Shown in pieces: positions 15,399 through 23,189 of a DNA stretch of 27,628 nucleotides. This DNA comes from an uncultured Brachyspira sp. (GTDB lineage: Bacteria > Spirochaetota > Brachyspiria > Brachyspirales > Brachyspiraceae): assembly GCA_934725525.1 (NCBI GenBank), contig CAKVCG010000005.1, forward strand, positions 1-27,628, read 5' to 3'. The stretch's first letter is position 1. The number at the start of each line of letters is the position of its first letter. Below the pieces are notes generated by a model. That model was given only the letters and a program-made list of their open reading frames with translations, was not told where the DNA came from and ran no database searches. Made by a program: the position numbers and the translations under genes.

Positions 15399-15845
15399 AT
15401 GAAGAAAGTATTAATTTTTATTTTAACCAATTTTTTAATTTATTTACAAAATTTGCAAATACTTTACCCGCAAAATATAACCGAAAATTCTTTGCCATTA
15501 AGAGCAAAAAATTTTATAAATATTAATTTTCCCGGAGATTCTATAGAAACCGTGAATTTATATCAAAATGGCGAAGGTTATGAGGTAAAAATAAAATCTG
15601 GATTTAATTTTATATTTTACGAAACGGGGTTATGGAAAAGCGTTCGGGCAAACGGAACAAATTTCACTATTCCAAGAAGTTGCATTCATAAAAATATGGT
15701 TAATGCGATAGACAAAGAATATCCTAATTCAAAAATAAATTATATCGAAAGAAGAGATAAAAAATTTTTCATAATTTTAAATAACCAAACCGAAATAGAA
15801 ATAAGCGGATACGGATTAATCATAAATAAGAGAAATATAAATTAA
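15399..15845 (+). CDS. Secreted PepSY-like domain protein
   Basis: 148 residues with an N-terminal signal sequence (KKVLIFILTNFLIYL). The remainder resembles the PepSY-like (BLIP-type) fold in two halves. The first has LPLRAKNFININFPGDSIE followed by YEVKIKSGFNFIFYETGLWKSV; the second has an NAIDKEYPNSKINYIERRDKKFF-type helix-strand unit and a final EIEISGYGLI. The pattern helix, then strands ending with 'G.W..V' and 'P', is typical. Members are periplasmic small proteins, often without known function; some inhibit or sense proteases. It has no operon partner. Confidence 0.6.
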   Translation: MKKVLIFILTNFLIYLQNLQILYPQNITENSLPLRAKNFININFPGDSIETVNLYQNGEGYEVKIKSGFNFIFYETGLWKSVRANGTNFTIPRSCIHKNMVNAIDKEYPNSKINYIERRDKKFFIILNNQTEIEISGYGLIINKRNIN

Positions 15846-15942
15846 ACATATATTTCATTTTTTTACGGTTGATTTATTTTTTTTAAATGTTAACCTTTTA
15901 GTTAAAACCAATTAAATAAAATTAAAGCGATTATATCATAAA

Positions 15943-16605
15943 ATGGAATATAACGAATATAATATTGAAAATAAAAAGCGAAGAAAAAAAAGATTAAAAA
16001 AACTTCTTAAAAGAAAAAGAAGGGATAAAAGAATGAATTATATCAATAATTTGTCAATTATCAGAATAATGAGTCAAATAGACGATAAATTATTTTTAAA
16101 AATTTTTAAAGATAATAGAAAAGGCTATTTCAAGAGTTTTATGAAACTTATGAGCAGGCTCGGAGACGGATATGTGTGGGCTTTTTTATATTTTTCATTT
16201 TATATGTTTAGAATAAAATATGCCGTTTTATATTTGGCAAGAACCATTACCGCCGCTTTTATTTGTATATTTGTTTTCCTGTATATAAAAAATTTTTTTA
16301 GTAGAATGCGCCCTTATAAAAAACATGATAAAATTCCTATAATGTATCCGCCCGATAAACATTCGTTTCCTTCCGGTCATACTATGGTAGGTTTTGCAAT
16401 ATCTTTTTCTATCGGAAGTTACGGTTTGGGTTCGGCGATTTTATTTTATACTATAGCTTCTTTAATAGCTTTTAGCAGAGTTTATGTAGGACTTCATTAT
16501 CCTTTGGATGTGGTTTGTGGAATAATATTGGGTAGTATCATAGGAATATTAACAAACACGGTTTTCTATTATGTAATAGGATTGCCTATAGTAGGTCGTA
16601 TATAA
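15943..16605 (+). CDS. PAP2-family membrane phosphatase
   Basis: All three catalytic motifs are intact: K116-x6-R123-P124 (KNFFSRMRP), P143-SGH146, and S178-R-x5-H185-x3-D189 (SRVYVGLHYPLD). Hydrophobic segments surround them, so this is an integral inner-membrane phosphatase. Substrates in the family include phosphatidate, undecaprenyl pyrophosphate and lipid A phosphates; which applies cannot be told. The first 30 residues are almost entirely Lys/Arg and have no ribosome-binding site ahead. An internal ATG at 16033 follows an AAGGG and would give a 190-residue protein, nearer the normal size, so the true start may be there. Confidence 0.85.
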   Translation: MEYNEYNIENKKRRKKRLKKLLKRKRRDKRMNYINNLSIIRIMSQIDDKLFLKIFKDNRKGYFKSFMKLMSRLGDGYVWAFLYFSFYMFRIKYAVLYLARTITAAFICIFVFLYIKNFFSRMRPYKKHDKIPIMYPPDKHSFPSGHTMVGFAISFSIGSYGLGSAILFYTIASLIAFSRVYVGLHYPLDVVCGIILGSIIGILTNTVFYYVIGLPIVGRI

Positions 16606-16658
16606 TTAAATTATAGTATTTTTATACGAAATTTTATGTAATAATTTATATTTTGTAG

Positions 16659-16686
16659 TTGACAATTTTTATTATTATAATATAAT
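16659..16686 (+). promoter_or_regulatory. Promoter of the flaA operon
   Basis: Perfect TTGACA (16659-16664), 16-base spacer, perfect TATAAT (16681-16686). It ends 56 bases before the first FlaA start, leaving a short leader with AAGGAG. It matches housekeeping sigma-70 rather than a flagellar sigma-28 pattern. Confidence 0.7.
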
Positions 16687-16742
16687 TATTTCAAGTTATT
16701 GTATATAATTTGATTAGCTATAAATATTAAGGAGAGTGCGCT

Positions 16743-17558
16743 ATGAAATTTTATAGAAGTATGCGGGATATATCTTGCTACCTCATAATCGTTTGTTCGT
16801 TAATTTGCATAAGTTCATTTGCCGTTTACGGACAGGCTCCAAGTATCTATATGGAAACGAGATTACTCTATAACTTTGAAACTTTGGACGAGTGGCAGCC
16901 TATATCTAACGCAAGTCGTTTCTTATTCACGGGCGAAAGGACAAATGAAAACGGTGTTGTAATGAAATATCCAAATATGAGATTATTTGCGACAAAACCG
17001 TTCGGTATGGGCAATCAGGGATATAATTCAACAAATTCGTTATCGGTAAGCGTTTCGTTTTTTAGAAGGTCCTATAACTTTTTTGATTTGGTTCCTACCG
17101 TTCAAAAGATTATTCCGGGAAAAGCTCAAACTTTCGATGTATGGGTATGGGGTGGAAATTATAATTATACGATAGAGATGCTATTCGCCGATTATAATGG
17201 CTATACTTATACTTTGCCTTTAGGTTCTTTGAAGTATATTGGTTGGAAGAATTTAAGCACGGCTGTTCCGGCTTTTATTCCTCAAGAAGAACCTTATGTT
17301 CCAAGGGCTAAAGGTCTGAGATTCTTGAATTTCCGTTTCTGGGCTTCGCCTGAAGAAAGAGCGGATAATTTTGTGGTATTGTTGGATTATTTCCAAACGG
17401 TTACCGATACATTTAGAGAAGCCTATGACGGTTCCGATATTGAAACTACACTCGGACAGGAAGTCGGAGGAAGTTCTTCAGAGCAATATACGGAAGGCGG
17501 CGCCAGAGTAGTTGGCGAAGATGAAGGCGAAGGTGAAAATACGGAAGAGCAACAATAA
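16743..17558 (+). CDS. Flagellar filament outer-layer protein, FlaA family (paralogue 1)
   Basis: 271 residues with a signal peptide ending near FAVYG-QA, so exported to the periplasm where spirochaete flagella lie. The FlaA core is visible: LLYNFETLDEWQ near the start of the mature part, IPGKAQTFDVWVWGGNYNY in the middle, then a GSLKYIGWKNL strand and a LLDYF segment towards the end. The downstream gene shows the same order of blocks (IDNFEFANTWQ, IPGYTKEISVWVAG, FMGWKN, VYFDNL), so the two are tandem paralogues. FlaA forms the sheath around the FlaB core and affects filament stiffness and helicity. The last 35 residues are a Gly/Glu-rich acidic tail absent from the second copy. AAGGAG precedes the ATG. 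The gene is 26 bases from the next one. Confidence 0.82.
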   Translation: MKFYRSMRDISCYLIIVCSLICISSFAVYGQAPSIYMETRLLYNFETLDEWQPISNASRFLFTGERTNENGVVMKYPNMRLFATKPFGMGNQGYNSTNSLSVSVSFFRRSYNFFDLVPTVQKIIPGKAQTFDVWVWGGNYNYTIEMLFADYNGYTYTLPLGSLKYIGWKNLSTAVPAFIPQEEPYVPRAKGLRFLNFRFWASPEERADNFVVLLDYFQTVTDTFREAYDGSDIETTLGQEVGGSSSEQYTEGGARVVGEDEGEGENTEEQQ

Positions 17559-17584
17559 GTTAATGTAAAGGAGAAAATAAAAAG

Positions 17585-18271
17585 ATGAAAAAATTAAGTA
17601 TATTAATAACAATGTTAATTTTAACCGTTGCATTCTTGTTATTTGCTCAAGATGCGGCTGAACAAACTGAAGAAGAAGGCGGTAATAATTTTGTTACCGA
17701 ATCTATGACTAATTTTATTATAGATAACTTTGAGTTTGCAAATACTTGGCAAGGAGCTATGCCTCGAGATTACGGATTGGTAAATATTATTCGTAGAGAA
17801 GGCGGACCTTCCGATGTGGTTGCGGAAGGCGAAGAAGAAAATAAATATATACTTGGCGTTAAAGTTGAGTATTTCAAAACGGGTTATCCTTGGTTTTCAG
17901 TTACGCCTCCAAGACCTATAAAAATACCGGGATACACTAAAGAGATTAGCGTCTGGGTTGCGGGACGAAATCATAATAATAGCATGAGTTTTTATATCTA
18001 TGATATAAACGGAAAACCACAATCCATAGGTAATGTTTCTCTTAATTTTATGGGTTGGAAAAATGTAACGGTTCAAGTTCCCGCGAATGTTAAACAAGAA
18101 GATTTTAGAGGACAAATCGAACAAGGAATCAGTTTTATGGGCATATTTATTAAAGTTGACCCAAGAGATTCTTACGGCAAATATTATGTATATTTCGATA
18201 ATTTAGTGGCTAAAACGGATATGTATTTGGAAACTTACAGAGAAGAAGACGACCCGCTTGATACTTGGTAA
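17585..18271 (+). CDS. flaA: Flagellar filament outer-layer protein, FlaA family (paralogue 2)
   Basis: 228 residues with a signal peptide ending near LLFA-QDAA and an acidic start to the mature protein. The FlaA blocks are FIIDNFEFANTWQG, IPGYTKEISVWVAGRNHNN, LNFMGWKNVTVQVP and YYVYFDNLVAKTD. It is shorter than paralogue 1 and lacks its Gly/Glu-rich tail. Role: sheath protein of the periplasmic flagella, probably assembled with the other copy. An AAAGGAG site lies ahead of the ATG, and a strong terminator follows, closing a two-gene operon. The gene symbol is given because this copy is closest to a minimal FlaA; assignment to a numbered paralogue (A1, A2, A3) is not possible from sequence reading alone. 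Confidence 0.83.
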   Translation: MKKLSILITMLILTVAFLLFAQDAAEQTEEEGGNNFVTESMTNFIIDNFEFANTWQGAMPRDYGLVNIIRREGGPSDVVAEGEEENKYILGVKVEYFKTGYPWFSVTPPRPIKIPGYTKEISVWVAGRNHNNSMSFYIYDINGKPQSIGNVSLNFMGWKNVTVQVPANVKQEDFRGQIEQGISFMGIFIKVDPRDSYGKYYVYFDNLVAKTDMYLETYREEDDPLDTW

Positions 18272-18299
18272 GAATTAAAGACAAATAAAAAAAATTTTG

Positions 18300-18337
18300 A
18301 ATTGGGAAGTAAATATATTTTTATTTCCCAATTTTTT
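18300..18337 (+). terminator. Rho-independent terminator of the flaA operon
   Basis: AATTGGGAAGTAAA pairs with TTTATTTCCCAATT-type sequence (about 13 pairs with one wobble) and is followed by a run of T. It begins 28 bases after the flaA stop. Confidence 0.85.
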
Positions 18338-18422
18338 ATTATAAGTCTATAAAAATTGAAATTAATTTAATTATAATATATCATTATAATATGTTTTTAA
18401 TAAAGAATATTTGGAGATAAAA

Positions 18423-18551
18423 ATGGCGCTTATTAATAAATTATTGATAGTTGGTTTTATACTCCTTTGTATATATGCTATCATGAGTAGAATAGTCAAT
18501 AGTAGAAATAATAATAAAGATAATAAAAACGATAAAGAAAATAAAGATTAG
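18423..18551 (+). CDS. Small single-span membrane protein (42 residues)
   Basis: ATG at 18423 follows GGAG with good spacing and opens a 42-codon frame. The protein has a membrane segment LLIVGFILLCIYAIM (about residues 7-21) and then a hydrophilic tail made almost only of Asn, Lys, Asp and Glu. A TATAAT lies about 35 bases upstream of the start, after the flaA terminator. The stop is 11 bases before the ankyrin-repeat gene, so the two are probably co-transcribed. No family is recognised; it could be a small partner or anchor for the ankyrin protein (inference). Confidence 0.6.
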   Translation: MALINKLLIVGFILLCIYAIMSRIVNSRNNNKDNKNDKENKD

Positions 18552-18562
18552 GAAAGTCATTT

Positions 18563-19372
18563 ATGGAAAAAATAAAAAAATGCAAAAAAGTTTTAGTTAT
18601 TCTATTCATAATTTCGTTTAGTTTATATTCTCAAAATAACAATGCATCAATATTTTTCTCAGCGATAGAAAGCGGAGATATTAATAGCATAAAGAAAATG
18701 ATAATAGATGGAATCGATATTAATATAGTAGATAATTATAATTGGAGCGCATTGCATAGAGCGGTTCAGTTTAATAAAATAGAAATAGTTAAAGAATTAC
18801 TATCTCATAGAAAAATAGATATTAATCCCACTCTGCCAAAAGATACCATATTGGAAAATAACGGGAGAAAATGGTATGCGGATGGCGAGACTCCTTTATT
18901 GCTCGCTTCATATTATGGGTATTCGGATATAGTTTCGATTCTTATTAACTACGGAGCAAATATACTCGCAAAAGACAATATAGACGGAGCTATGGCTATA
19001 CATATAGCGGCTGCAAGAGGAAATGCGGAGACGGTTTCTGCAATTTTGGAATCGTATTCGGCAAGAGATAAAAATATCGCGAATATTACGGACAATACGG
19101 GAACTACTCCTTTAATGTGGGCTTCTATGAATAACCAAATTTCAGCTATGAATTTGATTCTAAAATTCGGAGCGGATATTAACGCTCAAGATGATGATGG
19201 CTGGACCGCCTTACACTTTGCCGTAGCTTCCGACAGCTATAAAGCGGTAGAGTTCCTATTGAATAATAAATCTGATGCCAATATAAAAAACTTAGACGAA
19301 AAAAAACCTATAGATATTGCTTCTGATACGGATATACAGGCTTTATTAAATAAATATACAAAATCTGAATAA
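18563..19372 (+). CDS. Exported ankyrin-repeat protein
   Basis: 269 residues. A basic start and hydrophobic segment (KVLVILFIISFSLYS) form a signal peptide, so the protein is probably periplasmic. About six ankyrin repeats follow, with recognisable WSALHRAVQFNKIEIVKELL, ETPLLLASYYGYSDIVSILI, MAIHIAAARGNAETV, TTPLMWASMNNQISAMNLIL and WTALHFAVASDSYKAVEFLL cores. A roughly 20-residue insert containing NNGRKWYADG lies between the second and third. Ankyrin repeats bind protein partners; no enzyme domain is attached. It directly follows the 42-residue membrane protein gene. The partner is unknown. Confidence 0.85.
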   Translation: MEKIKKCKKVLVILFIISFSLYSQNNNASIFFSAIESGDINSIKKMIIDGIDINIVDNYNWSALHRAVQFNKIEIVKELLSHRKIDINPTLPKDTILENNGRKWYADGETPLLLASYYGYSDIVSILINYGANILAKDNIDGAMAIHIAAARGNAETVSAILESYSARDKNIANITDNTGTTPLMWASMNNQISAMNLILKFGADINAQDDDGWTALHFAVASDSYKAVEFLLNNKSDANIKNLDEKKPIDIASDTDIQALLNKYTKSE

Positions 19373-19417
19373 TATATAAAATCTAATACAATTTAAGTAA
19401 ATAATTTTTTATAATTT

Positions 19418-20227
19418 ATGGAAGCTAAAAAATTACAAAAATTCAGCGAATATAGCATGGGAACTTATTTACTCTGCCCTAAAAAATACAGATATATTTA
19501 TATAGAAAAACTTTTAAAAAAACAAAAAAGAAAAATTAACGAGCATTTTATATTCGGAAATATTATCCATTTAACTTGTAAAGAATTTTATCAAAGAAGA
19601 GCCGAATATCGTTCTATAGAAAATCTTTATAGCATATTCAGAGAATTTTGGAAGAGAAGCGGAATAAGGACATTTTTTAAAACGAGGGAAAAAGAAAAAG
19701 AATTAGGCGAGAAAGGATTATATATGCTTTCCAACTTTTACAATTCCTTTGGACAAAAAGTCCCATATTTAACCGAATATTATATGGAAAATATATTTAA
19801 AGATTATATATTTTTCGGCAGAGTCGACAGAGTAGATTTATCTGCGGACGGAACTTTACAAATAGTGGACTATAAAACGAATAAATATTTCGATGTTGGA
19901 GAAGATAACGAAGAACGAGAAAAGAAAACTATGCAGCTTAAATTTTACGCTTATCTTTTGAATAGTTTGAAATCCAATGTCACAAGCGCTTCTTATTATT
20001 ATTTTGCCGAAGATAAATTCGATACCGTTGAGTTTAATCAGGAATCTGCAAATTATTTGAGAGAATGGTTTGACGAAATAATTAACGATATAAGATACGA
20101 TAAAACTTTTGAAAGAAAATTTGGAACTCATTGTAATTTATGCGATTTCTATAAATTATGCCATGAAACCGAAGACGATTATAACGAACTTTCTAATAAT
20201 ATTGAAAATGAAGAATTATTTAAATAA
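19418..20227 (+). CDS. Stand-alone RecB-like PD-(D/E)XK nuclease with Fe-S cysteines
   Basis: 269 residues. The RecB-family exonuclease order is complete: C20-P-x2-Y near the N-terminus, GxxxH at 47-51, D137 in GRVDRVD, D151-Y-K153 (the D-x-K core), and Q173..Y177 in QLKFYAY. A C-terminal C239-x2-C242-x5-C248 completes, with C20, the four-cysteine Fe-S site seen in AddB, Cas4 and related nucleases. It probably cuts or resects single-stranded DNA. There is no helicase domain, no AddA/AddB partner and no CRISPR array nearby, so it is a solitary enzyme. Its 3' end overlaps the convergent cupin gene by eight bases. The start has only a weak ribosome-binding site. Confidence 0.82.
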   Translation: MEAKKLQKFSEYSMGTYLLCPKKYRYIYIEKLLKKQKRKINEHFIFGNIIHLTCKEFYQRRAEYRSIENLYSIFREFWKRSGIRTFFKTREKEKELGEKGLYMLSNFYNSFGQKVPYLTEYYMENIFKDYIFFGRVDRVDLSADGTLQIVDYKTNKYFDVGEDNEEREKKTMQLKFYAYLLNSLKSNVTSASYYYFAEDKFDTVEFNQESANYLREWFDEIINDIRYDKTFERKFGTHCNLCDFYKLCHETEDDYNELSNNIENEELFK

Positions 20228-20546
20228 AAACCAATAACAGATTAGATATGCCTTCTTCCGCCATGCCAACCATCGAATGAACCGAGTGAGGCTTTACTCT
20301 TATAATTTCGCCCTCGTCCACATCGACAATTTCTTCTTCCACCGCGTATCTAACTTTTCCCGTAAGGACTATTACCATTTCTTCCGTTGGATGCTCATGA
20401 TAAGGAATTAATTGATTAGTTTTCTGTCTAACCGAATAAACCGTATAGCCTTTGTCGGCTAAAGTTTCTATAAGTTTTTCATCGTCCTTCATACAATCGA
20501 ACTCTTTTTTTGTCGTGGATTTATAATAGTATTTTTGCTCGGTCAT
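20220..20546 (-). CDS. Small single-domain cupin protein
   Basis: The cupin barrel motifs are HEHPTEEMVIVLTGKV (metal ligands His, His, Glu) and GEIIRVKPHSVHS (the last His). The first start codon gives 112 residues; the ATG at 20546 is preferred because GAGGG lies just ahead of it, giving 108. Small cupins like this bind a metal and often a small ligand, acting as isomerases, dioxygenases or sensors; the substrate cannot be told. It follows the HAD phosphatase gene on the same strand by about 70 bases, so they may share a transcript. It overlaps the convergent nuclease gene by eight bases. Confidence 0.8.
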   Translation of the reverse strand: MTEQKYYYKSTTKKEFDCMKDDEKLIETLADKGYTVYSVRQKTNQLIPYHEHPTEEMVIVLTGKVRYAVEEEIVDVDEGEIIRVKPHSVHSMVGMAEEGISNLLLVFI

Positions 20547-20617
20547 TTTCGCCCTCATTATATATGAATTTCGGCTTATAAACCTATAAAATTTAATGAG
20601 AACGTTATTATTAATTA

Positions 20618-21277
20618 TTAAATTTCTATATAATCAAATATTTGATTTATTTTATTAAGAATTATATCCGCTCCTTTTTCTAATAATTCTTCTTTATTGT
20701 AGCTATTTGTTATAGCCGCTATTTTTATTCCCGTTTTTTTAGCGCCTTCCACTCCTGCTAAACTATCTTCAAATATTAAAACATTTTCTTTATTGAGATT
20801 TGGATTTAAATTTTTTAAAATTTCAAAAGCGTTTATAAATAAATCTGGCTCTGGTTTCGCTTTTAATTTTTCATTATGGCAGGAATAACCTTTAATATAT
20901 TTCGATATTCCTTTTTTGTCTGAAATATTTTTAACATAATCAAAGTCGCTATTTGAAGCGATAACCATATTTATATTTTTTGATTTTAATCTTTCAAGAG
21001 TTTCCATAACGCCGTCAAAAGTTTCTAAATCGGTTTCTATAATTTTGTAAAAATATTTCGCAGTTTCGTCAAAAAAGTTATCGGGAATATAATGGTTTTT
21101 AATTAAAATATTATACATATCTTGAGTTTGATAGCCCGCCATAGATTCAAAATCTACATTTTGAAGGACATTCATTTTATTTGCCGTAAAAATTAAAGAT
21201 TTTGTATAGAGAGTTTCGCTATCAACCAATGTGCCGTCAAAATCAAATATGGCAGATTCCAATTTAACTTTATTCAT
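20618..21277 (-). CDS. HAD-superfamily phosphatase, beta-phosphoglucomutase-like
   Basis: 219 residues with all HAD motifs: nucleophile and acid/base in D12-F-D14-GTLVDSE, motif II VIASNSD, a motif III lysine in KAKPEPDLF, and motif IV FEDSLAGVEGAKKTGI. The helical cap lies between the first two motifs (about 20-85), as in beta-phosphoglucomutase, phosphoglycolate phosphatase and similar enzymes. It hydrolyses or isomerises a small phosphorylated metabolite; the substrate cannot be assigned. It is divergent from nagB, with 83 bases between the two annotated starts, and possibly co-transcribed with the cupin. Confidence 0.87.
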   Translation of the reverse strand: MNKVKLESAIFDFDGTLVDSETLYTKSLIFTANKMNVLQNVDFESMAGYQTQDMYNILIKNHYIPDNFFDETAKYFYKIIETDLETFDGVMETLERLKSKNINMVIASNSDFDYVKNISDKKGISKYIKGYSCHNEKLKAKPEPDLFINAFEILKNLNPNLNKENVLIFEDSLAGVEGAKKTGIKIAAITNSYNKEELLEKGADIILNKINQIFDYIEI

Positions 21278-21310
21278 AATTTAACCTAAATATAATTATT
21301 TAAAATCTAT

Positions 21311-21339
21311 TTGATAATAAATTTTATATATGATACAAT
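21311..21339 (+). promoter_or_regulatory. Promoter of nagB
   Basis: TTGATA, 17-base spacer, TACAAT, one mismatch to consensus in each box. It ends 33 bases before the preferred ATG of nagB. Confidence 0.6.
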
Positions 21340-21372
21340 AAGAAAAATTAAATTTCAATTATGGAGAATATA

Positions 21373-22116
21373 ATGAAAGTTATAATTGCAAAAGATTCTA
21401 ATAAAGTAGGAATGAAAGTTGCGGCGGAAATAATTAATTTATTGAAAGTAAAAAAAGACGCCGTTTTGGGACTTGCAACGGGCGGAACTGCGGAAGCGGT
21501 TTATCCTCATTTAATAAAATCTTATAATAAAAAAGAAATTGATTTTAAAAAAGTAAAGACAATTAATTTGGACGAATATAAAGGGCTTGACGGAAAAAAC
21601 GAACAGAGCTATAGATATTTTATGGATAAAAATCTTTTTGAGCATGTGAATATAGAAAAGAAAAATACTTTTGTGCCGAAAGGAATCGGAGATAAAGAAA
21701 AAAATCTTAAAGAATTTAACGATAAAATAAATAAAAATCCGAGAGATTTGCAATTGCTTGGAGTTGGCGCTAACGGGCATATAGCCTTTAACGAACCAAA
21801 TGATTTTTTGCATTCGGATGCTTTATGCGTAAGACTTGATAAAAAAACTATAAAAGCAAATTCAAGATATTTTAAATCGGAAAAACAAGTTCCAAAAGAG
21901 GCTTTCAGTATGGGAATGGGCGGAATATTGAAAGCTAAAAAAATTGTTATAGCAGCAATTGGAAAAAATAAAGCCTCCGCCATAAAAGAGTTGCTTTCGC
22001 ATGATAAAATAACTACAAAATGCCCTGTGACTTTTCTAAAATTGCATAACGATGTTACCGTAATTATAGACGAAGAAATTGCAAAAGCGATAGGTTATAA
22101 AAGTAGTAAAAAGTAA
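21373..22116 (+). CDS. nagB: Glucosamine-6-phosphate deaminase NagB
   Basis: NagB converts glucosamine-6-phosphate to fructose-6-phosphate and ammonia in amino-sugar catabolism. Signatures: GLATGGTAEAVYP (phosphate loop), INLDEYKGL (catalytic Asp), GVGANGHIAFNEP (catalytic His and Glu), and the C-terminal KCPVTFLKLHNDVTVIID. The position equivalent to Asp141 of the E. coli enzyme is Asn, as in shorter Firmicutes-type enzymes, so this is not a defect. The preferred start is the ATG at 21373, which has GGAG seven bases ahead; an ATG four codons upstream overlaps that site. The 247 residues fit the short, non-allosteric type. No nagA or transporter is adjacent. Confidence 0.92.
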   Translation: MKVIIAKDSNKVGMKVAAEIINLLKVKKDAVLGLATGGTAEAVYPHLIKSYNKKEIDFKKVKTINLDEYKGLDGKNEQSYRYFMDKNLFEHVNIEKKNTFVPKGIGDKEKNLKEFNDKINKNPRDLQLLGVGANGHIAFNEPNDFLHSDALCVRLDKKTIKANSRYFKSEKQVPKEAFSMGMGGILKAKKIVIAAIGKNKASAIKELLSHDKITTKCPVTFLKLHNDVTVIIDEEIAKAIGYKSSKK

Positions 22117-22215
22117 ATTGTAAAATACGAACATAGGATTTGTTAGATTAAATCTTTATTTTATTAGCATATATAATTTTATAAAATTTAATTTAGATTA
22201 ATTATAATTTAAATT

Positions 22216-22243
22216 TTGACAAATAAAATTATTTTGTTATAAT
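22216..22243 (+). promoter_or_regulatory. Promoter of the Rpn-like gene, very close to its start codon
   Basis: Perfect TTGACA (22216-22221), 16-base spacer, perfect TATAAT (22238-22243). Only seven bases separate the -10 box from the ATG at 22251, so transcription should start at or next to the A of the ATG. There is no Shine-Dalgarno sequence. Confidence 0.65.
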
Positions 22244-22250
22244 TATATCT

Positions 22251-23144
22251 ATGAAAAGAAATAGAGAAATTGACAAGTTAAATGATTTATTCGTCCGATA
22301 TTTACTCGGCAAAAATGGAAACGAAAATATGCTTGAAGATATGGTTAACGCAGCTTTAAGCGATTTTAATTTTGAAGAAGTTAAAGATTTAGAAATAATC
22401 GACCCTTATAATTTATCTGAAAACATTGATTTAAAAGAATCAATTATAGACATTAAAGCGAAAACAAAAGATAATCAAACTGTTATAATCGAAATTCAAC
22501 TTTGCGGAAATATGGATTTTGTCAAAAGAATTTTTTATTATATTTCAAAAAATATTGTTAATGAATTAAAGGAAGGTGAAGATTATAAAAAATTGCCAAG
22601 AATTATAAGTATAAATTTGCTTAACTTTAATTTAGATTTTGGAGACGAAGGTAAACCTCACCGTTGCTTTAAATTAATCGATACAAAAAACCATAATATA
22701 GATTTAGATTTTATTCAAATGCATATTATAGAAGCGAAACGATTTATTGAAATAATTGAAAAATCTACTTTAAACGAATTAAAGAAAAACAGATTATTAA
22801 CTTGGATGAAATTTTTCACAAGCAAAAATTTAAAAGCTATAGAAAAAGAATTAATGGAGGCAAACCCGATTATGACGAAAGTAATTGAAGAATACAAAAG
22901 ATTTACTTCTGACGATAAACTTATGCGAGCTTATGACGCCCGAGACGTATTTTTATTAGGGCAAAAAATGATGCTTAATAGAGAACGAGAAGAAGGTTTT
23001 GAAGAAGGGATGGAAAAAGGAATTGAGAAAGGAATTGAAAAACGAAATTATACTATTGCAAAATCAATGAAAAAAGAAAATATTGATATAGAAACTATTA
23101 AACGAATAACAGGTTTAACCATAAAAGAAATTGAAAAACTATAA
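22251..23144 (+). CDS. Rpn/PD-(D/E)XK nuclease family putative transposase
   Basis: 297 residues. The N-terminal half carries the PD-(D/E)XK-2 core of the recombination-promoting nuclease (Rpn) family: NDLFVRYLLG at the start, D67 in SIIDIKAK, then E81-x-Q83 (VIIEIQL), followed by the family's FVKRIFYYISK and YKKLPRIISI. The C-terminal part is charged. It ends in a Glu/Gly/Lys repeat (EEGMEKGIEKGIEK) and a helical IETIKRITGLTIKEIEKL tail, standard for the family. Such proteins cleave DNA and promote RecA-independent recombination; many copies per genome are common. No terminal inverted repeats or target duplication are seen, so it is not a complete insertion sequence. The promoter reaches almost to the ATG, suggesting a leaderless mRNA. 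Confidence 0.85.
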   Translation: MKRNREIDKLNDLFVRYLLGKNGNENMLEDMVNAALSDFNFEEVKDLEIIDPYNLSENIDLKESIIDIKAKTKDNQTVIIEIQLCGNMDFVKRIFYYISKNIVNELKEGEDYKKLPRIISINLLNFNLDFGDEGKPHRCFKLIDTKNHNIDLDFIQMHIIEAKRFIEIIEKSTLNELKKNRLLTWMKFFTSKNLKAIEKELMEANPIMTKVIEEYKRFTSDDKLMRAYDARDVFLLGQKMMLNREREEGFEEGMEKGIEKGIEKRNYTIAKSMKKENIDIETIKRITGLTIKEIEKL

Positions 23145-23189
23145 TTTATAAATCGCGTCCAAACAGATAAAAATAAATTATTATCTTCA

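Noticed and set aside
15860..15915. GGTT ... AACC inverted sequences considered as a terminator after the PepSY-like gene.
   Set aside because: The pairing is interrupted and no T-run is positioned properly.
21511..21983. Two minus-strand open frames opposite nagB.
   Set aside because: They are complements of strongly conserved NagB coding sequence and overlap each other in different frames.
21373..22116. Asn in place of catalytic Asp141 in NagB considered as an inactivating change.
   Set aside because: Short NagB enzymes of the Bacillus type carry Asn in the same GxxxNGHI context, so this is a normal family variant.
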